A DNA stretch of 55,515 nt from an uncultured Mucilaginibacter sp. (GCA_903863845.1 CAIPDP010000066.1:1-55515); one strand, 5' to 3'. Counted from the stretch's first letter, positions 33,373 through 42,371 are shown. Made by a program: numbers and translations. The notes: generated by a model from the sequence alone, not told the origin.

Positions 33373-34433
33373 CTATTTAGAACAGGTATTGCTGGAAATG
33401 AAATGCCCTGTTTGGCTTTTTGTAAGGTAAAACCGAATGTCGAACCCAGGCCCTCGGTACTGCGCACATTAATGGTTTGCTGGTGCGCCTCGATAATATG
33501 TTTAACAATAGCCAAACCAAGCCCCGAACCGCCGATTTGCCTTGAGCGACTGGTATCAGTTCTGAAAAAGCGTTCAAAAAGACGGGGAAGGTATTTTTCT
33601 TCAATACCGATGCCATCATCAGTAACTTCAACCAATACCTGGTCATGCAGTTCAAACAGGCTTACCGAGGTGCTGCCCTCTTCTTTGCCATATTTGAACG
33701 AATTATCGATCAGGTTTACCAATACCTGTCTTATTTTTTCCCGGTCGGCATTGACCAAAATAGGATCATCATATTTTTGTTTAAAGACCAACTTGATATG
33801 GTGATCAGCAGCTTTCATTTCTAATGATTCGAAAACCTCTTTGATCAGGTCGTTGATCTTGAACTTTGTATAGTTAACGGGTATTTCGCCTGTTTCCAAT
33901 TTCGAGATCTCGTCCAAATCTTTGATCAGGTAGCTCAGGCGGTCGACATTTTTTGAGGCTTTATCCAGAAACTGGCGAGCCATGTCGGTATCTTCAAAGT
34001 CATCATCTACGATGGCATCGATATAACCCTGTATCGCAAAAAGCGGTGTCTTGAATTCATGCGATATATTTGAAAGGAAATCGCGCCTGAATTTTTCCTG
34101 TTGGCGCAGATCGTCTATTTCGCTTTTCTTTTGTCGCGCCCATTCGGTTACTTCCTGTTGTACATCATTGATCGGGTCGGCACTAACATGTTCACCCAGC
34201 GCATCCCGTAGATCGCGACCCAATTTCAGGTTATGGATCAGTTTGTAAATGATCTTAATTTTGGAATAGATATACTTTTCGAGCAATGCATAAAAAGTAA
34301 CAAAACTGATAACTAAGGTGATGAAGAAAGTGACACCTACATCATACCAGCTATGCTTAAAATAAAAGTTGACCGCCGAAACGGTAATAGCCACAGCAGC
34401 CGCGTTAATGAATACCAGAACCCGTAATTTCAT
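33369..34433 (-). CDS. PhoR-like sensor histidine kinase
   Basis: This 354-residue kinase has two N-terminal membrane helices (about 5-22 and 30-52) with almost no extracytoplasmic loop, like PhoR-type kinases. A short linker with a helical signalling segment leads to His125 in SNISHEFKTPLF. N box NLIDNSFKYG, G1 DDGIGIEE, F box FERFFRTD and G2 GGSGLGLAIVKHI follow. The start at 34433 (MKLRVLV) is preferred over 34460. No response regulator is adjacent. Its position directly upstream of DUF47-pit, sharing DNA with a Pho-box-like site, favours a phosphate-sensing role; that is inferred. Confidence 0.88.
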   Translation of the reverse strand: MKLRVLVFINAAAVAITVSAVNFYFKHSWYDVGVTFFITLVISFVTFYALLEKYIYSKIKIIYKLIHNLKLGRDLRDALGEHVSADPINDVQQEVTEWARQKKSEIDDLRQQEKFRRDFLSNISHEFKTPLFAIQGYIDAIVDDDFEDTDMARQFLDKASKNVDRLSYLIKDLDEISKLETGEIPVNYTKFKINDLIKEVFESLEMKAADHHIKLVFKQKYDDPILVNADREKIRQVLVNLIDNSFKYGKEEGSTSVSLFELHDQVLVEVTDDGIGIEEKYLPRLFERFFRTDTSRSRQIGGSGLGLAIVKHIIEAHQQTINVRSTEGLGSTFGFTLQKAKQGISFPAIPVLNS

Positions 34434-34534
34434 ACCCGTAAAGTTACAATTTACAGGCAACTATGATTCAATTAATGAAGAGAAGAATATTAAATTACAG
34501 TTATTAATTTGTAGATTTTTTCTGACACAAGTCC

Positions 34535-35071
34535 TTATTTCGAGGTGGTTAGGTCGAGGTCAATAATCACATCGTTTGACATGACCAGGCTGTGGCCGCC
34601 AACGCCATAATCGGTTCTTTCTATCTGAAATTCGCCTTTAAATTCAGCAACTGAACCGGTTTCGGTATAGGTAAATGGGATGGTAACGGTATTGGTTTTG
34701 TCTTTGATCGTCAAATTGAAGGTTCCGGTAAATTTATTGCCGGCAATATGTTTAAAGGAGACCGATTTAAGCGTAATGTTAGGATATTTTGTTACATCGA
34801 AATAGCTGTCGCTTTTCAGATGGTCGTTACGTGTGCCATTATCCGTATCGATCGTATTGGTTTCAACTGATGCTAAGATCGAACTGCCGGGCAGGTTAGC
34901 CTCATCAAATTTAATTTCTCCTTTAAAACCGGTCAGAGTGCCATCCACCGTTATACCCAGATTTTTGATGTGAAATAAGATCGAAGATTTGGTAACAGTT
35001 TGTGTTTTAACCTGTGCAAAGCAAATTGCATTGAATAGCACAAAGAGCAATACCAATAATATCTTTTTCAT
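34535..35071 (-). CDS. Exported YceI-family protein
   Basis: This 178-residue periplasmic protein has a signal peptide (about 1-19, ending CFAQ) followed by the YceI lipocalin-like barrel: SSILFHIKNLGITVDGTLTGFKGEIKFDEANLP, NDHLKSDSYFDVTKYPNITLKS and TIKDKTNTVTIPF. The fold binds long isoprenoid or fatty molecules in known members; the ligand here is unknown. It stands between the porin and PhoR-like genes on the same strand with about 100-bp gaps. Confidence 0.93.
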   Translation of the reverse strand: MKKILLVLLFVLFNAICFAQVKTQTVTKSSILFHIKNLGITVDGTLTGFKGEIKFDEANLPGSSILASVETNTIDTDNGTRNDHLKSDSYFDVTKYPNITLKSVSFKHIAGNKFTGTFNLTIKDKTNTVTIPFTYTETGSVAEFKGEFQIERTDYGVGGHSLVMSNDVIIDLDLTTSK

Positions 35072-35172
35072 CTGCTAAATATAATTAAGCAATCTGAGAT
35101 TAAGACGTATAGGTAATCAGATTATTACACAGAATAGGTAAATATATTCTTAGATCAAGTGGCTTTTTTGAA

Positions 35173-36483
35173 TTAAAACTCCACATGCGCCCTCAAACCA
35201 AACACATTTACAGGCCCCCTGTCTGTGTTGTAGGCAGGGTGTATGATAAATTGGTAGTCGGGGCTAAGCCAAACTTTTTTCTGGTAGGCGTTGATCTTGT
35301 AATAGAACTCTGCGATGAATTCGGGCGAGTAGCTTAATTGACCATCGCCTATGATAAAACCATAACCACCAGCGGCAAGATAGGCACGGTGGTCGGCGGA
35401 AATGCCGTTAACAATAAATGCCAGTCCTATTTCGTCATCAGCCCGTTTCCAGGAGTTGCCCTTTAGCACGCCGCCGAAGGAAACTGAGCGATCGATCTCG
35501 GTAAAAAACCAGGTTTCGGTATGACCGTCGTTATAGCTGGCTTTGGCAAAAACACCGAAATCTTTGCTTAAATACTGATCAGTGTTGATCCCGAACCCAT
35601 ATTTATGCCGTCCGTAGTGCTGTGTACTGTCGATGTTTGGTGCAGCGGGATTTTGCTCAACAGCCAGTTTGTAATTGCCGAATTTGCCATTATTGAGGAA
35701 GGTAAGCACCCGGAACGAGCCTTTCTGCCCATCGATCGTATAGCGTTTTTCAAATTCAAGTGTTTGGGTATTGGCCTGCCCAATTTTGCCATCCCATACC
35801 GACTGGTTAGCTTCGGTCGTAACCATGGTCAATGCCAGGCGCAGCGTCCAGGTGGGTTGTCCAAGTTCTCCTGTTAAGCCTAGCACATATCCCCTGGTAT
35901 TTGCAGGATAATCCCATGCGCCGTTATCCATCAAAGCCCAGTTCATGAATTGGGCACGCGGGTCATGACTGAAATTATTGTTATCGAAAAAATCGGCCAT
36001 CCCAAATTTTCCTACAACAAGGGAAAAATAACGTTTGCTCCTTAGCCTTGCTAGTTGATTGATATCGTCTTCAATAGTGTCTTTACCGGCACCCCATTCA
36101 AAAGTCTGTTTTAAGTACAATCGGGCTATATATATCTTATTTTGAACACCTCCCACCCTAAATGTTTCGCCATTGGGAAAGCCGGCGATGCCGAGCGTCT
36201 GACTTAAACCTGCACCACCGGATATCTCCGGATCGAAATAAGCTTCCGCGCCTTTCCAAAGCCTGGTTCCTCCAAATAAAGTGGAAGTAATTGAGGATTG
36301 TGTTTCTTCTTTCGTTGATAAACTATTCTTGCCCGAATACGGCGCATTAAATGACGGCTTGTATTGCGTAATGATCGTTTGCTGAAAATGCAGATTAGTT
36401 TGCTGTTGTTTTACGGTATCCTGGGCAACGGCAATACGGACAATCGCGATAAAAATTGATACAATGGAAATAAATTTCTTCAT
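35173..36483 (-). CDS. OprB-family outer-membrane porin
   Basis: This 436-residue protein starts at 36483 (MKKFISIV). A signal peptide (about 1-20) precedes an OprB-type barrel with FGGTRLWKGAEAYFDPEISGGAGLSQTLG, FNNGNF-like FFDNNNFSHDPRAQFMNWALMDNGAWDYPANTRG and a C-terminus ending in aromatic VEF. In Bacteroidota the family is named after carbohydrate porins, but substrate is rarely known. Its promoter region carries direct repeats nearly identical to those of the phosphate-transport operon, which suggests a phosphate-responsive porin. This function is inference. Confidence 0.88.
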   Translation of the reverse strand: MKKFISIVSIFIAIVRIAVAQDTVKQQQTNLHFQQTIITQYKPSFNAPYSGKNSLSTKEETQSSITSTLFGGTRLWKGAEAYFDPEISGGAGLSQTLGIAGFPNGETFRVGGVQNKIYIARLYLKQTFEWGAGKDTIEDDINQLARLRSKRYFSLVVGKFGMADFFDNNNFSHDPRAQFMNWALMDNGAWDYPANTRGYVLGLTGELGQPTWTLRLALTMVTTEANQSVWDGKIGQANTQTLEFEKRYTIDGQKGSFRVLTFLNNGKFGNYKLAVEQNPAAPNIDSTQHYGRHKYGFGINTDQYLSKDFGVFAKASYNDGHTETWFFTEIDRSVSFGGVLKGNSWKRADDEIGLAFIVNGISADHRAYLAAGGYGFIIGDGQLSYSPEFIAEFYYKINAYQKKVWLSPDYQFIIHPAYNTDRGPVNVFGLRAHVEF

Positions 36484-36492
36484 AAAGCAGGG

Positions 36493-36526
36493 TAAAAGTA
36501 GCATTGCGTTATTAAGTTTATGTTAA
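36493..36526 (-). promoter_or_regulatory. Promoter with Pho-box-like direct repeats upstream of the OprB-type porin
   Basis: Minus strand: TTAACA (36526-36521), 5 bp, TTAATA (36515-36510), 9 bp, then TACTTTTA (36500-36493), one base off the -7 consensus. The 19-base stretch starting AGTTAACATAAA differs at only two positions from that at 33374-33356. A larger inverted repeat, CATTGCG/CGCAATG (36502-36508, 36534-36540), also brackets the site. Confidence 0.6.
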
Positions 36527-36597
36527 CTAATTGCGCAATGTTTCCGGGCAAAACCGGTTGTAATATCCGGAGTAATAAAATTGCCATCGAATTTGTT

Positions 36598-39312
36598 TTA
36601 CAGCCATAGTTCGAATTTTTTGATGAACCAGGTTTTGACTGCCTGTGTAAGTAAACAATAGGCCAGCAGTATACCCAGCAACCAGGGGAAAAATGCTAAT
36701 GGCAATGCTACCATTTTAAAGGCAGCTGCAAATGGCGAAAAAGGTATAAAAATGCCGATGGCCATGATCGCACTTGTCAACGCAACTACCGGTGCGGTAG
36801 CCCAGCTTTGTATAAATGGTATTTTCCGGGTACGTATCATATGAACGATCAATGTTTGCGATAGTAAACTTTCAACAAACCAACCCGTCTGAAACAATGA
36901 CTGGTGTGCCGGAGAATTTGCTTTGAAAACAAACCACAGCACCGCAAAAGTGGCATAATCAAAAACCGAACTTATCGGTCCGATGAAGATCATGAACCTG
37001 CTGATACCGCCAGCGTCCCATTTGCGTGGTGTAACGATATAATCTTCGTCCATAAAGTCCCAGGGAATGGAAATTTGTGAAACGTCATACAGTAAGTTAT
37101 TGATCAGGATCTGGATCGGCATCATGGGCAGGAATGGGAGCAGCGCACTGGCGCCCAGCATACTGAACATGTTCCCGAAATTACTACTGGCCGTCATCTT
37201 GATGTATTTGATGATGTTACCAAAGGTCCGACGGCCGTAGATGACACCCTTGCGAAGCACCATCAGGTCTTTCTCGAGCAGAATTATATCTGCACTTTCC
37301 TTAGCAATATCTACAGCAGTATCTACCGAAATACCGACATCCGCATCCCGTAATGCTGCTGCATCATTTATTCCATCTCCCATAAATCCTACCGTATGAC
37401 CCTTGGCTTGTAATACCTTTACTACCCTCGATTTTTGCAAGGGACTTAATTTGGCAAGAATACTGATATCGTCTATCCTGGCACTCAGTTCCTCGTCGCT
37501 CATATCTTCTAATTCTTTGCCCAGGAGTATATTGTTGATGGGTATACCTACATCCTTACATATCTTTTTGGTAACAACTTCATTATCACCGGTCAGCACT
37601 TTGATACTGATGCCTAAACGGTGTAAAGCCTCGATAGAAGGTTTAGCCGATGGTTTTGCAGGATCAAGAAAGCCTATAAAGCCAGTCAGTATCATATTGC
37701 TTTCGTCGGCAACCGAATAATTCAGTGGCCGTTCGTCATATTCTTTGACGGCAACCAGCAAAACCCGAAGACCTTCTTCATTCAACCTGGAAGATATCTT
37801 CAAAATGGTTTGCTTCATTTTTTCATCCATCGGGATAATGTCGTCCTTATCGATTTGCAGACTATTGTCTTCACCCGGATCAAAAGCATGACTGCACAGG
37901 TCGAGCATTTCTTCTACGGCACCCTTACAGATCAATAAATGCTTATGATTTTTTTCTTCCAGGATCACTGACATGCGTCTGCGTTGAAAGTCAAAAGGTA
38001 TCTCATCAACCTTTTGGTAAGATTCGCCCTCCTTCAGGCAGGCGTGCAGTTCGACGTGCTCTAAAACAGCCACATCGAGCAGGTTTTTCAGCCCGGTTTG
38101 ATGATAGCTGTTCAGGTAGGCCCATTTCATTACTTCGCTGTCCTCAAGGCCATACACGTTCAAATGCCGCTCCAGCACGATCTTGTCCATAGTAAGCGTA
38201 CCGGTTTTATCGGTGCACAAAATATCCATTGCGCCAATGTTCTGGATCGCGTTCAGGCGTTTTACCACTACCTTACGTTTTGACATGTTAACCGCGCCCT
38301 TGGCCAGGTTGGCGGTAACGATCATAGGCAGCATTTCGGGTGTCAGACCAACTGCTATCGATATGCCAAATAAAAATGCCTCCAGCCAGTTGTGCTTGGT
38401 TAAACCATTGATCAAAAACACCAGCGGTACCATTATCAGCATAAACCTGATGAGGAGCCAGCTAACGCTGTTAACCCCCTTATCGAAACTCGTTTCGGCC
38501 CGTTTACCAACGAGTGATTTTGATAACGAACCAAAATAAGTTTCTCCACCGGTATTGACAACGATCGCCTGGGCAGTACCGCTAACCACGTTGGTACCCA
38601 TAAAGCAAACATTATTTAGATCTAAGGGTGATTTTTTTTTGGCTCCGCGATCAGCTGCGTCTGTTTTTTCTACAGGTAAAGCTTCGCCTGTTAATATGGC
38701 CTGGCTCACAAACAAATCCTTTGAATGAAGAATGCGCACATCAGCAGGGATCATGTCTCCTGCCGAAAGCTGGATCAGATCACCCGGAACCAGTTTTTTG
38801 ATATCGATCTCCTGTTTTTCCTGGCCCTCGCGCAACACGGTCGCCGTCGTTTTTACCATCGACTTTAATTTTTCAGCCGCCTGGTTACTGCGAAACTCCT
38901 GCACAAACCGGAGCATCGCACTCAACATTACCATGATACTGATCACGATAACGGTTGTATAGTCGCGGTCGGCCGGCGCCTGTATCACCACGTCGGTAAT
39001 AGAAGAGATAATTGCCAATACGATCAAAACCCCGATGAACGGGTTTAAAAAGGCCTCGAAAAATTGAATGTACCATTTCGGTGCTTTCTCATGTGCCACT
39101 TCGTTCGGGCCATAAGTGCTTATACGCTCTCTCACCTCATCTGCCGCGATACCCTGATCGCTTGTACCCAGTAATTCCAGAAAATCAACTTTACTGCCGG
39201 CGGAAGCTTCTTTGATCTTTAATGCCGATACACCTTCAAATTCGCTGGCTGAATTGCCGTTCTTTTTGGCTAAATTTTTATAAACTGAACTGATTTTTTC
39301 TCTTTTAAGCAT
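36598..39312 (-). CDS. mgtA: Magnesium-translocating P-type ATPase
   Basis: MgtA/MgtB imports Mg2+ with ATP hydrolysis and is normally induced by Mg2+ starvation. The 904-residue P3B ATPase has an N-terminal cytoplasmic tail, actuator motif LTGEALPVEK, the phosphorylation site DKTGTLT, LTGDNEVVTKKI, MGDGINDAAALRDADVGIS and about ten membrane helices. GLTPEMLPMI lies in the transport helix, as in MgtA. The upstream leader is structured. The gene is monocistronic by spacing. Confidence 0.95.
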   Translation of the reverse strand: MLKREKISSVYKNLAKKNGNSASEFEGVSALKIKEASAGSKVDFLELLGTSDQGIAADEVRERISTYGPNEVAHEKAPKWYIQFFEAFLNPFIGVLIVLAIISSITDVVIQAPADRDYTTVIVISIMVMLSAMLRFVQEFRSNQAAEKLKSMVKTTATVLREGQEKQEIDIKKLVPGDLIQLSAGDMIPADVRILHSKDLFVSQAILTGEALPVEKTDAADRGAKKKSPLDLNNVCFMGTNVVSGTAQAIVVNTGGETYFGSLSKSLVGKRAETSFDKGVNSVSWLLIRFMLIMVPLVFLINGLTKHNWLEAFLFGISIAVGLTPEMLPMIVTANLAKGAVNMSKRKVVVKRLNAIQNIGAMDILCTDKTGTLTMDKIVLERHLNVYGLEDSEVMKWAYLNSYHQTGLKNLLDVAVLEHVELHACLKEGESYQKVDEIPFDFQRRRMSVILEEKNHKHLLICKGAVEEMLDLCSHAFDPGEDNSLQIDKDDIIPMDEKMKQTILKISSRLNEEGLRVLLVAVKEYDERPLNYSVADESNMILTGFIGFLDPAKPSAKPSIEALHRLGISIKVLTGDNEVVTKKICKDVGIPINNILLGKELEDMSDEELSARIDDISILAKLSPLQKSRVVKVLQAKGHTVGFMGDGINDAAALRDADVGISVDTAVDIAKESADIILLEKDLMVLRKGVIYGRRTFGNIIKYIKMTASSNFGNMFSMLGASALLPFLPMMPIQILINNLLYDVSQISIPWDFMDEDYIVTPRKWDAGGISRFMIFIGPISSVFDYATFAVLWFVFKANSPAHQSLFQTGWFVESLLSQTLIVHMIRTRKIPFIQSWATAPVVALTSAIMAIGIFIPFSPFAAAFKMVALPLAFFPWLLGILLAYCLLTQAVKTWFIKKFELWL

Positions 39313-39428
39313 CGTAAGTGATTTGCCCTGTTTTGTCGGGCTGCCTAAAAGGTATGCGGTCCGGCTAACAGGAGGTTAGTAGTTCTTTTGAAATACAACT
39401 CGGACCAGTATCCATTTTTTATTTTTTA
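39313..39428 (-). promoter_or_regulatory. Structured 5' leader of mgtA, candidate Mg2+-responsive RNA
   Basis: A leader of about 115 nt is expected from the -7 element at 39435-39442. It contains a compact three-way junction: outer stem GGTCCG/CGGACC (39358-39363 with 39401-39406), inner hairpins CTAAC/GTTAG (39365-39369 with 39375-39379) and AGTT/AACT (39381-39384 with 39397-39400). A GCCC/GGGC hairpin (39325-39341) lies close to the start codon. The Mg2+ role is inferred from the gene. Confidence 0.45.
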
Positions 39429-39434
39429 ATAGCG

Positions 39435-39442
39435 CAAAAGTA
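39435..39442 (-). promoter_or_regulatory. -7 promoter element TACTTTTG of mgtA
   Basis: An exact TAnnTTTG match on the minus strand, 122 bp upstream of the mgtA ATG. I see no TTG at 17-23 bp spacing. Confidence 0.5.
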
Positions 39443-39598
39443 TAAAACAAAACAATTTAATTTCATTATTCCTGCTTTTGTTATCAATAGGTTTAAACAC
39501 AAGCCTGATTTCCAACCGTGACATGCTAAACGGTGATCATATTTCCGGGATTTTGTATCCAGGCAGCTGACGTTGTCGTTGAATTCAACACCGCAACT

Positions 39599-40252
39599 CT
39601 ATAGTATAATATCAACTTCGGTATAAAATTGCTTCAAATACAATTCCATAAACTCGTGCCGTTGTATGGCAAGACGTTTACCTGCGGCTGTATTCATTTT
39701 ATCTTTCAGCAATAAAAGTTTTTCGTAAAAGTGATTGATGCTGGGTGCGTTGGATGACTTGTAAGCCTCTTTTGACAGGTTCAGATCAGGATTTATATCC
39801 GGGTTATAAATTTCTCGGCCTTTAAAACCTCCATAACTAAATGCCCTCGCAATGCCAATGGCCCCGATAGCGTCTAACCTATCTGCATCCTGTACAATAG
39901 CCAACTCTTTTGAATGAAAGCTGATATTTTCGAACCCTGACTTAAACGAGATATGCCGGATGATCTGCTGAACATGTTCGATGACCGTAGCATCCATAGC
40001 GATACTTTGCAGAAATTTCCCGGCTACTTCGGGCCCTATTTCTTCGTTTCCGCCATGAAACTTGCTATCCGCGATATCATGCAGCAAGGCAGCCAGTTCA
40101 ACGATCAATAAATCGCAGGGTTCGTCGGCAGCAATTCTTTTTGCATTTACCCATACCCTATAAATATGCCACCAGTCGTGACCACCTTCGGCATTCTTCA
40201 GGGTCTCTTTAACAAAAGAGCTTGTTTTTTCTATGATCGCAGCATGTTCCAT
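39599..40252 (-). CDS. HD-domain phosphohydrolase (YedJ-like)
   Basis: This 217-residue protein of the YedJ-like HD family is likely a cytoplasmic metal-dependent phosphohydrolase. It shows GGHDWWHIYRVWVNA, the HD pair in LAALLHDIAD, and VQDADRLDAIGAIGIAR with the final metal Asp. The segment FSYGGFKGREIYNP is also typical. I chose the ATG at 40252 (MEHAAIIEK); an in-frame start at 40273 adds seven residues. Substrate unknown; nucleotides are usual for the superfamily. Confidence 0.88.
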   Translation of the reverse strand: MEHAAIIEKTSSFVKETLKNAEGGHDWWHIYRVWVNAKRIAADEPCDLLIVELAALLHDIADSKFHGGNEEIGPEVAGKFLQSIAMDATVIEHVQQIIRHISFKSGFENISFHSKELAIVQDADRLDAIGAIGIARAFSYGGFKGREIYNPDINPDLNLSKEAYKSSNAPSINHFYEKLLLLKDKMNTAAGKRLAIQRHEFMELYLKQFYTEVDIIL

Positions 40253-40299
40253 ATGGCTACAAAAATAGGGCAATTCGGGAAACTAATTCTATCAGATAA

Positions 40300-40539
40300 T
40301 TATACCTGGACGGCGATTTTTAAGCCGATCAATTGGTAAGGATCGGTCTCGAGAATCTCGGCGATATGTAATAGCCTGTCGACGGTGATCTTGGTATAGC
40401 CCAGTTCTATCTTGCTATAAGCGTTTTGAGAGATACATAATTTAGCTGCCAGGTATTCCTGGGTATAATTCCTGTATTCACGTACTTTCCTGATATTTTC
40501 CGCTACGTGTTTGGTTCTATTATTTAGTGCGTCCTTCAT
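40300..40539 (-). CDS. Small XRE-family helix-turn-helix regulator
   Basis: This 79-residue protein is essentially one Cro/C1-type domain: ENIRKVREYRNYTQEYLAAKLCISQNAYSKIELGYTKITVDRLLHIAEIL, with helix-turn-helix at about residues 26-46. The start at 40539 (MKDALNN) is preferred to 40581, whose extra residues are not family-like. There is no effector domain. It lies 47 bp upstream of the HD-hydrolase gene on the same strand and may be cotranscribed. Target unknown. Confidence 0.88.
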   Translation of the reverse strand: MKDALNNRTKHVAENIRKVREYRNYTQEYLAAKLCISQNAYSKIELGYTKITVDRLLHIAEILETDPYQLIGLKIAVQV

Positions 40540-40616
40540 AATTGCCGTGTTTAAACAAGTTATTATTAAACAAGTACGCAACCTGGACAGGAATGGTTTT
40601 TTGAGAAGGACTGAAA

Positions 40617-41111
40617 TTATGGCTCGTTATCGTAAAGAACGGTAATGGCGGGTAGTAAAGTTGCCAGGTTAAGTGGTATTTGGTCGTTGCTTAAAATTGG
40701 CTTATGCTTGGCATAGAAGTTATAAACGGCTGCTTCGTCATCTTTGCTGTCTTTATTGCTTGTATGAAATCTGAATTGAAAAGGAATCACAAAATCATGA
40801 AGTTTTTCTTTGTCGGGAATGATCCATTTGTGATTAGACTTTTTCATCGCATCAATAACCGCGGGTACCAGGATGGCATCATCGGCATAATAAATAACCA
40901 GATTTTTTAGATTGCCCTGATCGTCGGCCGAAAATTTGAAAACAACCAAACCACTTGCCTTACTCATCCTGATGCTTTGGCTTACTTTCAGGCTGTCGCG
41001 AAAGAACTGGGTCATGGCAGTTTTACCTCCCTGAAATGGAAAGGCAAGCTGCTGTTGTGCCAGGCAATGGGTGCAGATCAGTAAAGCTACGATCAAAAAT
41101 ATTTTCTTCAT
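40617..41111 (-). CDS. Small exported TonB_C-like protein
   Basis: This 164-residue protein has a signal peptide (about 1-18, ending CLAQ). Residues about 50-118 (GLVVFKFSADDQGNLKNLVIYY, then KKSNHKWIIPD and FVIPFQFRF) follow the strand-helix-strand pattern of the TonB C-terminal domain. No membrane anchor or Pro-rich linker is present, so it is not a TonB energy transducer. It begins 9 bp after the methyltransferase gene. Function unknown. Confidence 0.75.
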   Translation of the reverse strand: MKKIFLIVALLICTHCLAQQQLAFPFQGGKTAMTQFFRDSLKVSQSIRMSKASGLVVFKFSADDQGNLKNLVIYYADDAILVPAVIDAMKKSNHKWIIPDKEKLHDFVIPFQFRFHTSNKDSKDDEAAVYNFYAKHKPILSNDQIPLNLATLLPAITVLYDNEP

Positions 41112-41120
41112 TTCAATGGG

Positions 41121-42290
41121 TCATTCCTGAGGCGCTCTTTTTGTGCCTTCGTAAAGTTCATATTCTAAAAGGCGGCAATCCAATTTGCCGTTATAAAACT
41201 CAACCCGACGATTGGCTGCGAGGCCGATTTTTTTAGCCAGGTCCGGATTTCCTGTAAAAATATAGCCACAGTAGCCTTTACATTGCTGCTTCATATAATC
41301 GCCAATTCGCCGGTAGGTAGCTTCAAGTTTAGTATGCGTACCAAGCCGTTCACCATATTCCGGGTTAAACATAACAATACCTTTTTCTTCCGGCACAGGT
41401 GTTTCGGCAAAATCACAAACGTTAAAATCGATCAAATGGTCTACGCCAGCGGTTTTTGCATTTTTTTGTGCGATATCAACCGCATCTGCCGAGAGATCGG
41501 TGGCAATGATCTTAAAGCCCAGTTGTTTTTTTGCCTGATCCTTCAACTTTCGTCTTTCTACAAAAAACACCTCTTCCTGGTAGCCGATGATGTGCATGAA
41601 ACCATAATTCATCCTGAAAAACCCTGGAGTTTTGTCTGTTGCAAGCAAAGCTGCCTCAATTGCCAGGGTCCCTGAGCCGCACATAGGATTTATAAATGTA
41701 CTATTGCGGTCCCAGTTAGTTGCCAGGATGGTTGCTGCTGCCAAAGCTTCGAGCATTGGCGCTTTACCTGGTATTTTCCGATAGCTGTGTTTAGCCAGGG
41801 TTTCGCCCGAAGTATCCAGAAAAATATCTGCACGGTCATCTTGCCAGTACAAATGAACCACAGTTTTGTTCTGCTCGGCGCCTGAGTTTGGCCTGATACC
41901 TTTTTTGTCTTTGATGCGATCAACAATAGCATCTTTCACTTTCACATTGGCGAAGAGTGGCGTAGTTATATGCTCGTTGTTAACATTGGATGTTACCGAG
42001 AAATAGCCGCTGAAATCTATCAGTTCTTCCCATTCGATGCCAACCAATTCGTCGTAAAGTTCCTGCGGGTCGGCTGCTTTAAAGCTCTTTATCAGGTAAA
42101 TTACCTGGCTGGCACAACGCAGGTTAAGGTTCAATGCAACGCAGTCATTGACAGTGCCCTTAAGCTCAACGCCAGTTGCAAATACCCTTGATGGCTTAAA
42201 GCCAAGATCTTCAACCTCTTTCTGCAAATAGGGTGAAAGCCTTTTATTGCAGGTAATAACGATCCTGCTTTCGGTGTGGAAAACTTCCAT
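41121..42290 (-). CDS. rlmL: THUMP-domain RNA methyltransferase, RlmL-like
   Basis: This 389-residue class I SAM methyltransferase belongs to the RlmL N-terminal family (23S rRNA m2G2445). A ferredoxin-like and THUMP region (about 1-160, ending RIKDKKGIRPNSG) precedes the Rossmann domain with FINPMCGSGTLAIEAAL (SAM site) and MFNPEYGERLG. The catalytic motif is normally NPPY; here the second Pro is Glu. The RlmK domain found fused in gammaproteobacteria is absent, as usual outside that group. It may be cotranscribed with the small exported gene downstream. Confidence 0.88.
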   Translation of the reverse strand: MEVFHTESRIVITCNKRLSPYLQKEVEDLGFKPSRVFATGVELKGTVNDCVALNLNLRCASQVIYLIKSFKAADPQELYDELVGIEWEELIDFSGYFSVTSNVNNEHITTPLFANVKVKDAIVDRIKDKKGIRPNSGAEQNKTVVHLYWQDDRADIFLDTSGETLAKHSYRKIPGKAPMLEALAAATILATNWDRNSTFINPMCGSGTLAIEAALLATDKTPGFFRMNYGFMHIIGYQEEVFFVERRKLKDQAKKQLGFKIIATDLSADAVDIAQKNAKTAGVDHLIDFNVCDFAETPVPEEKGIVMFNPEYGERLGTHTKLEATYRRIGDYMKQQCKGYCGYIFTGNPDLAKKIGLAANRRVEFYNGKLDCRLLEYELYEGTKRAPQE

Positions 42291-42371
42291 AAATTGTTGG
42301 CGAATTTATGAATTTAACTCCCCGATTTTATAGCTTAACCATTAACTTTACATTTTTAATTTTTAGAACAT

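Noticed and set aside
36502-36540. Inverted repeat CATTGCG/CGCAATG around the porin promoter considered as the main operator
   Set aside because: The arms are short and not found at the pit promoter, whereas the 11-bp direct repeats inside it are shared; treated as secondary.
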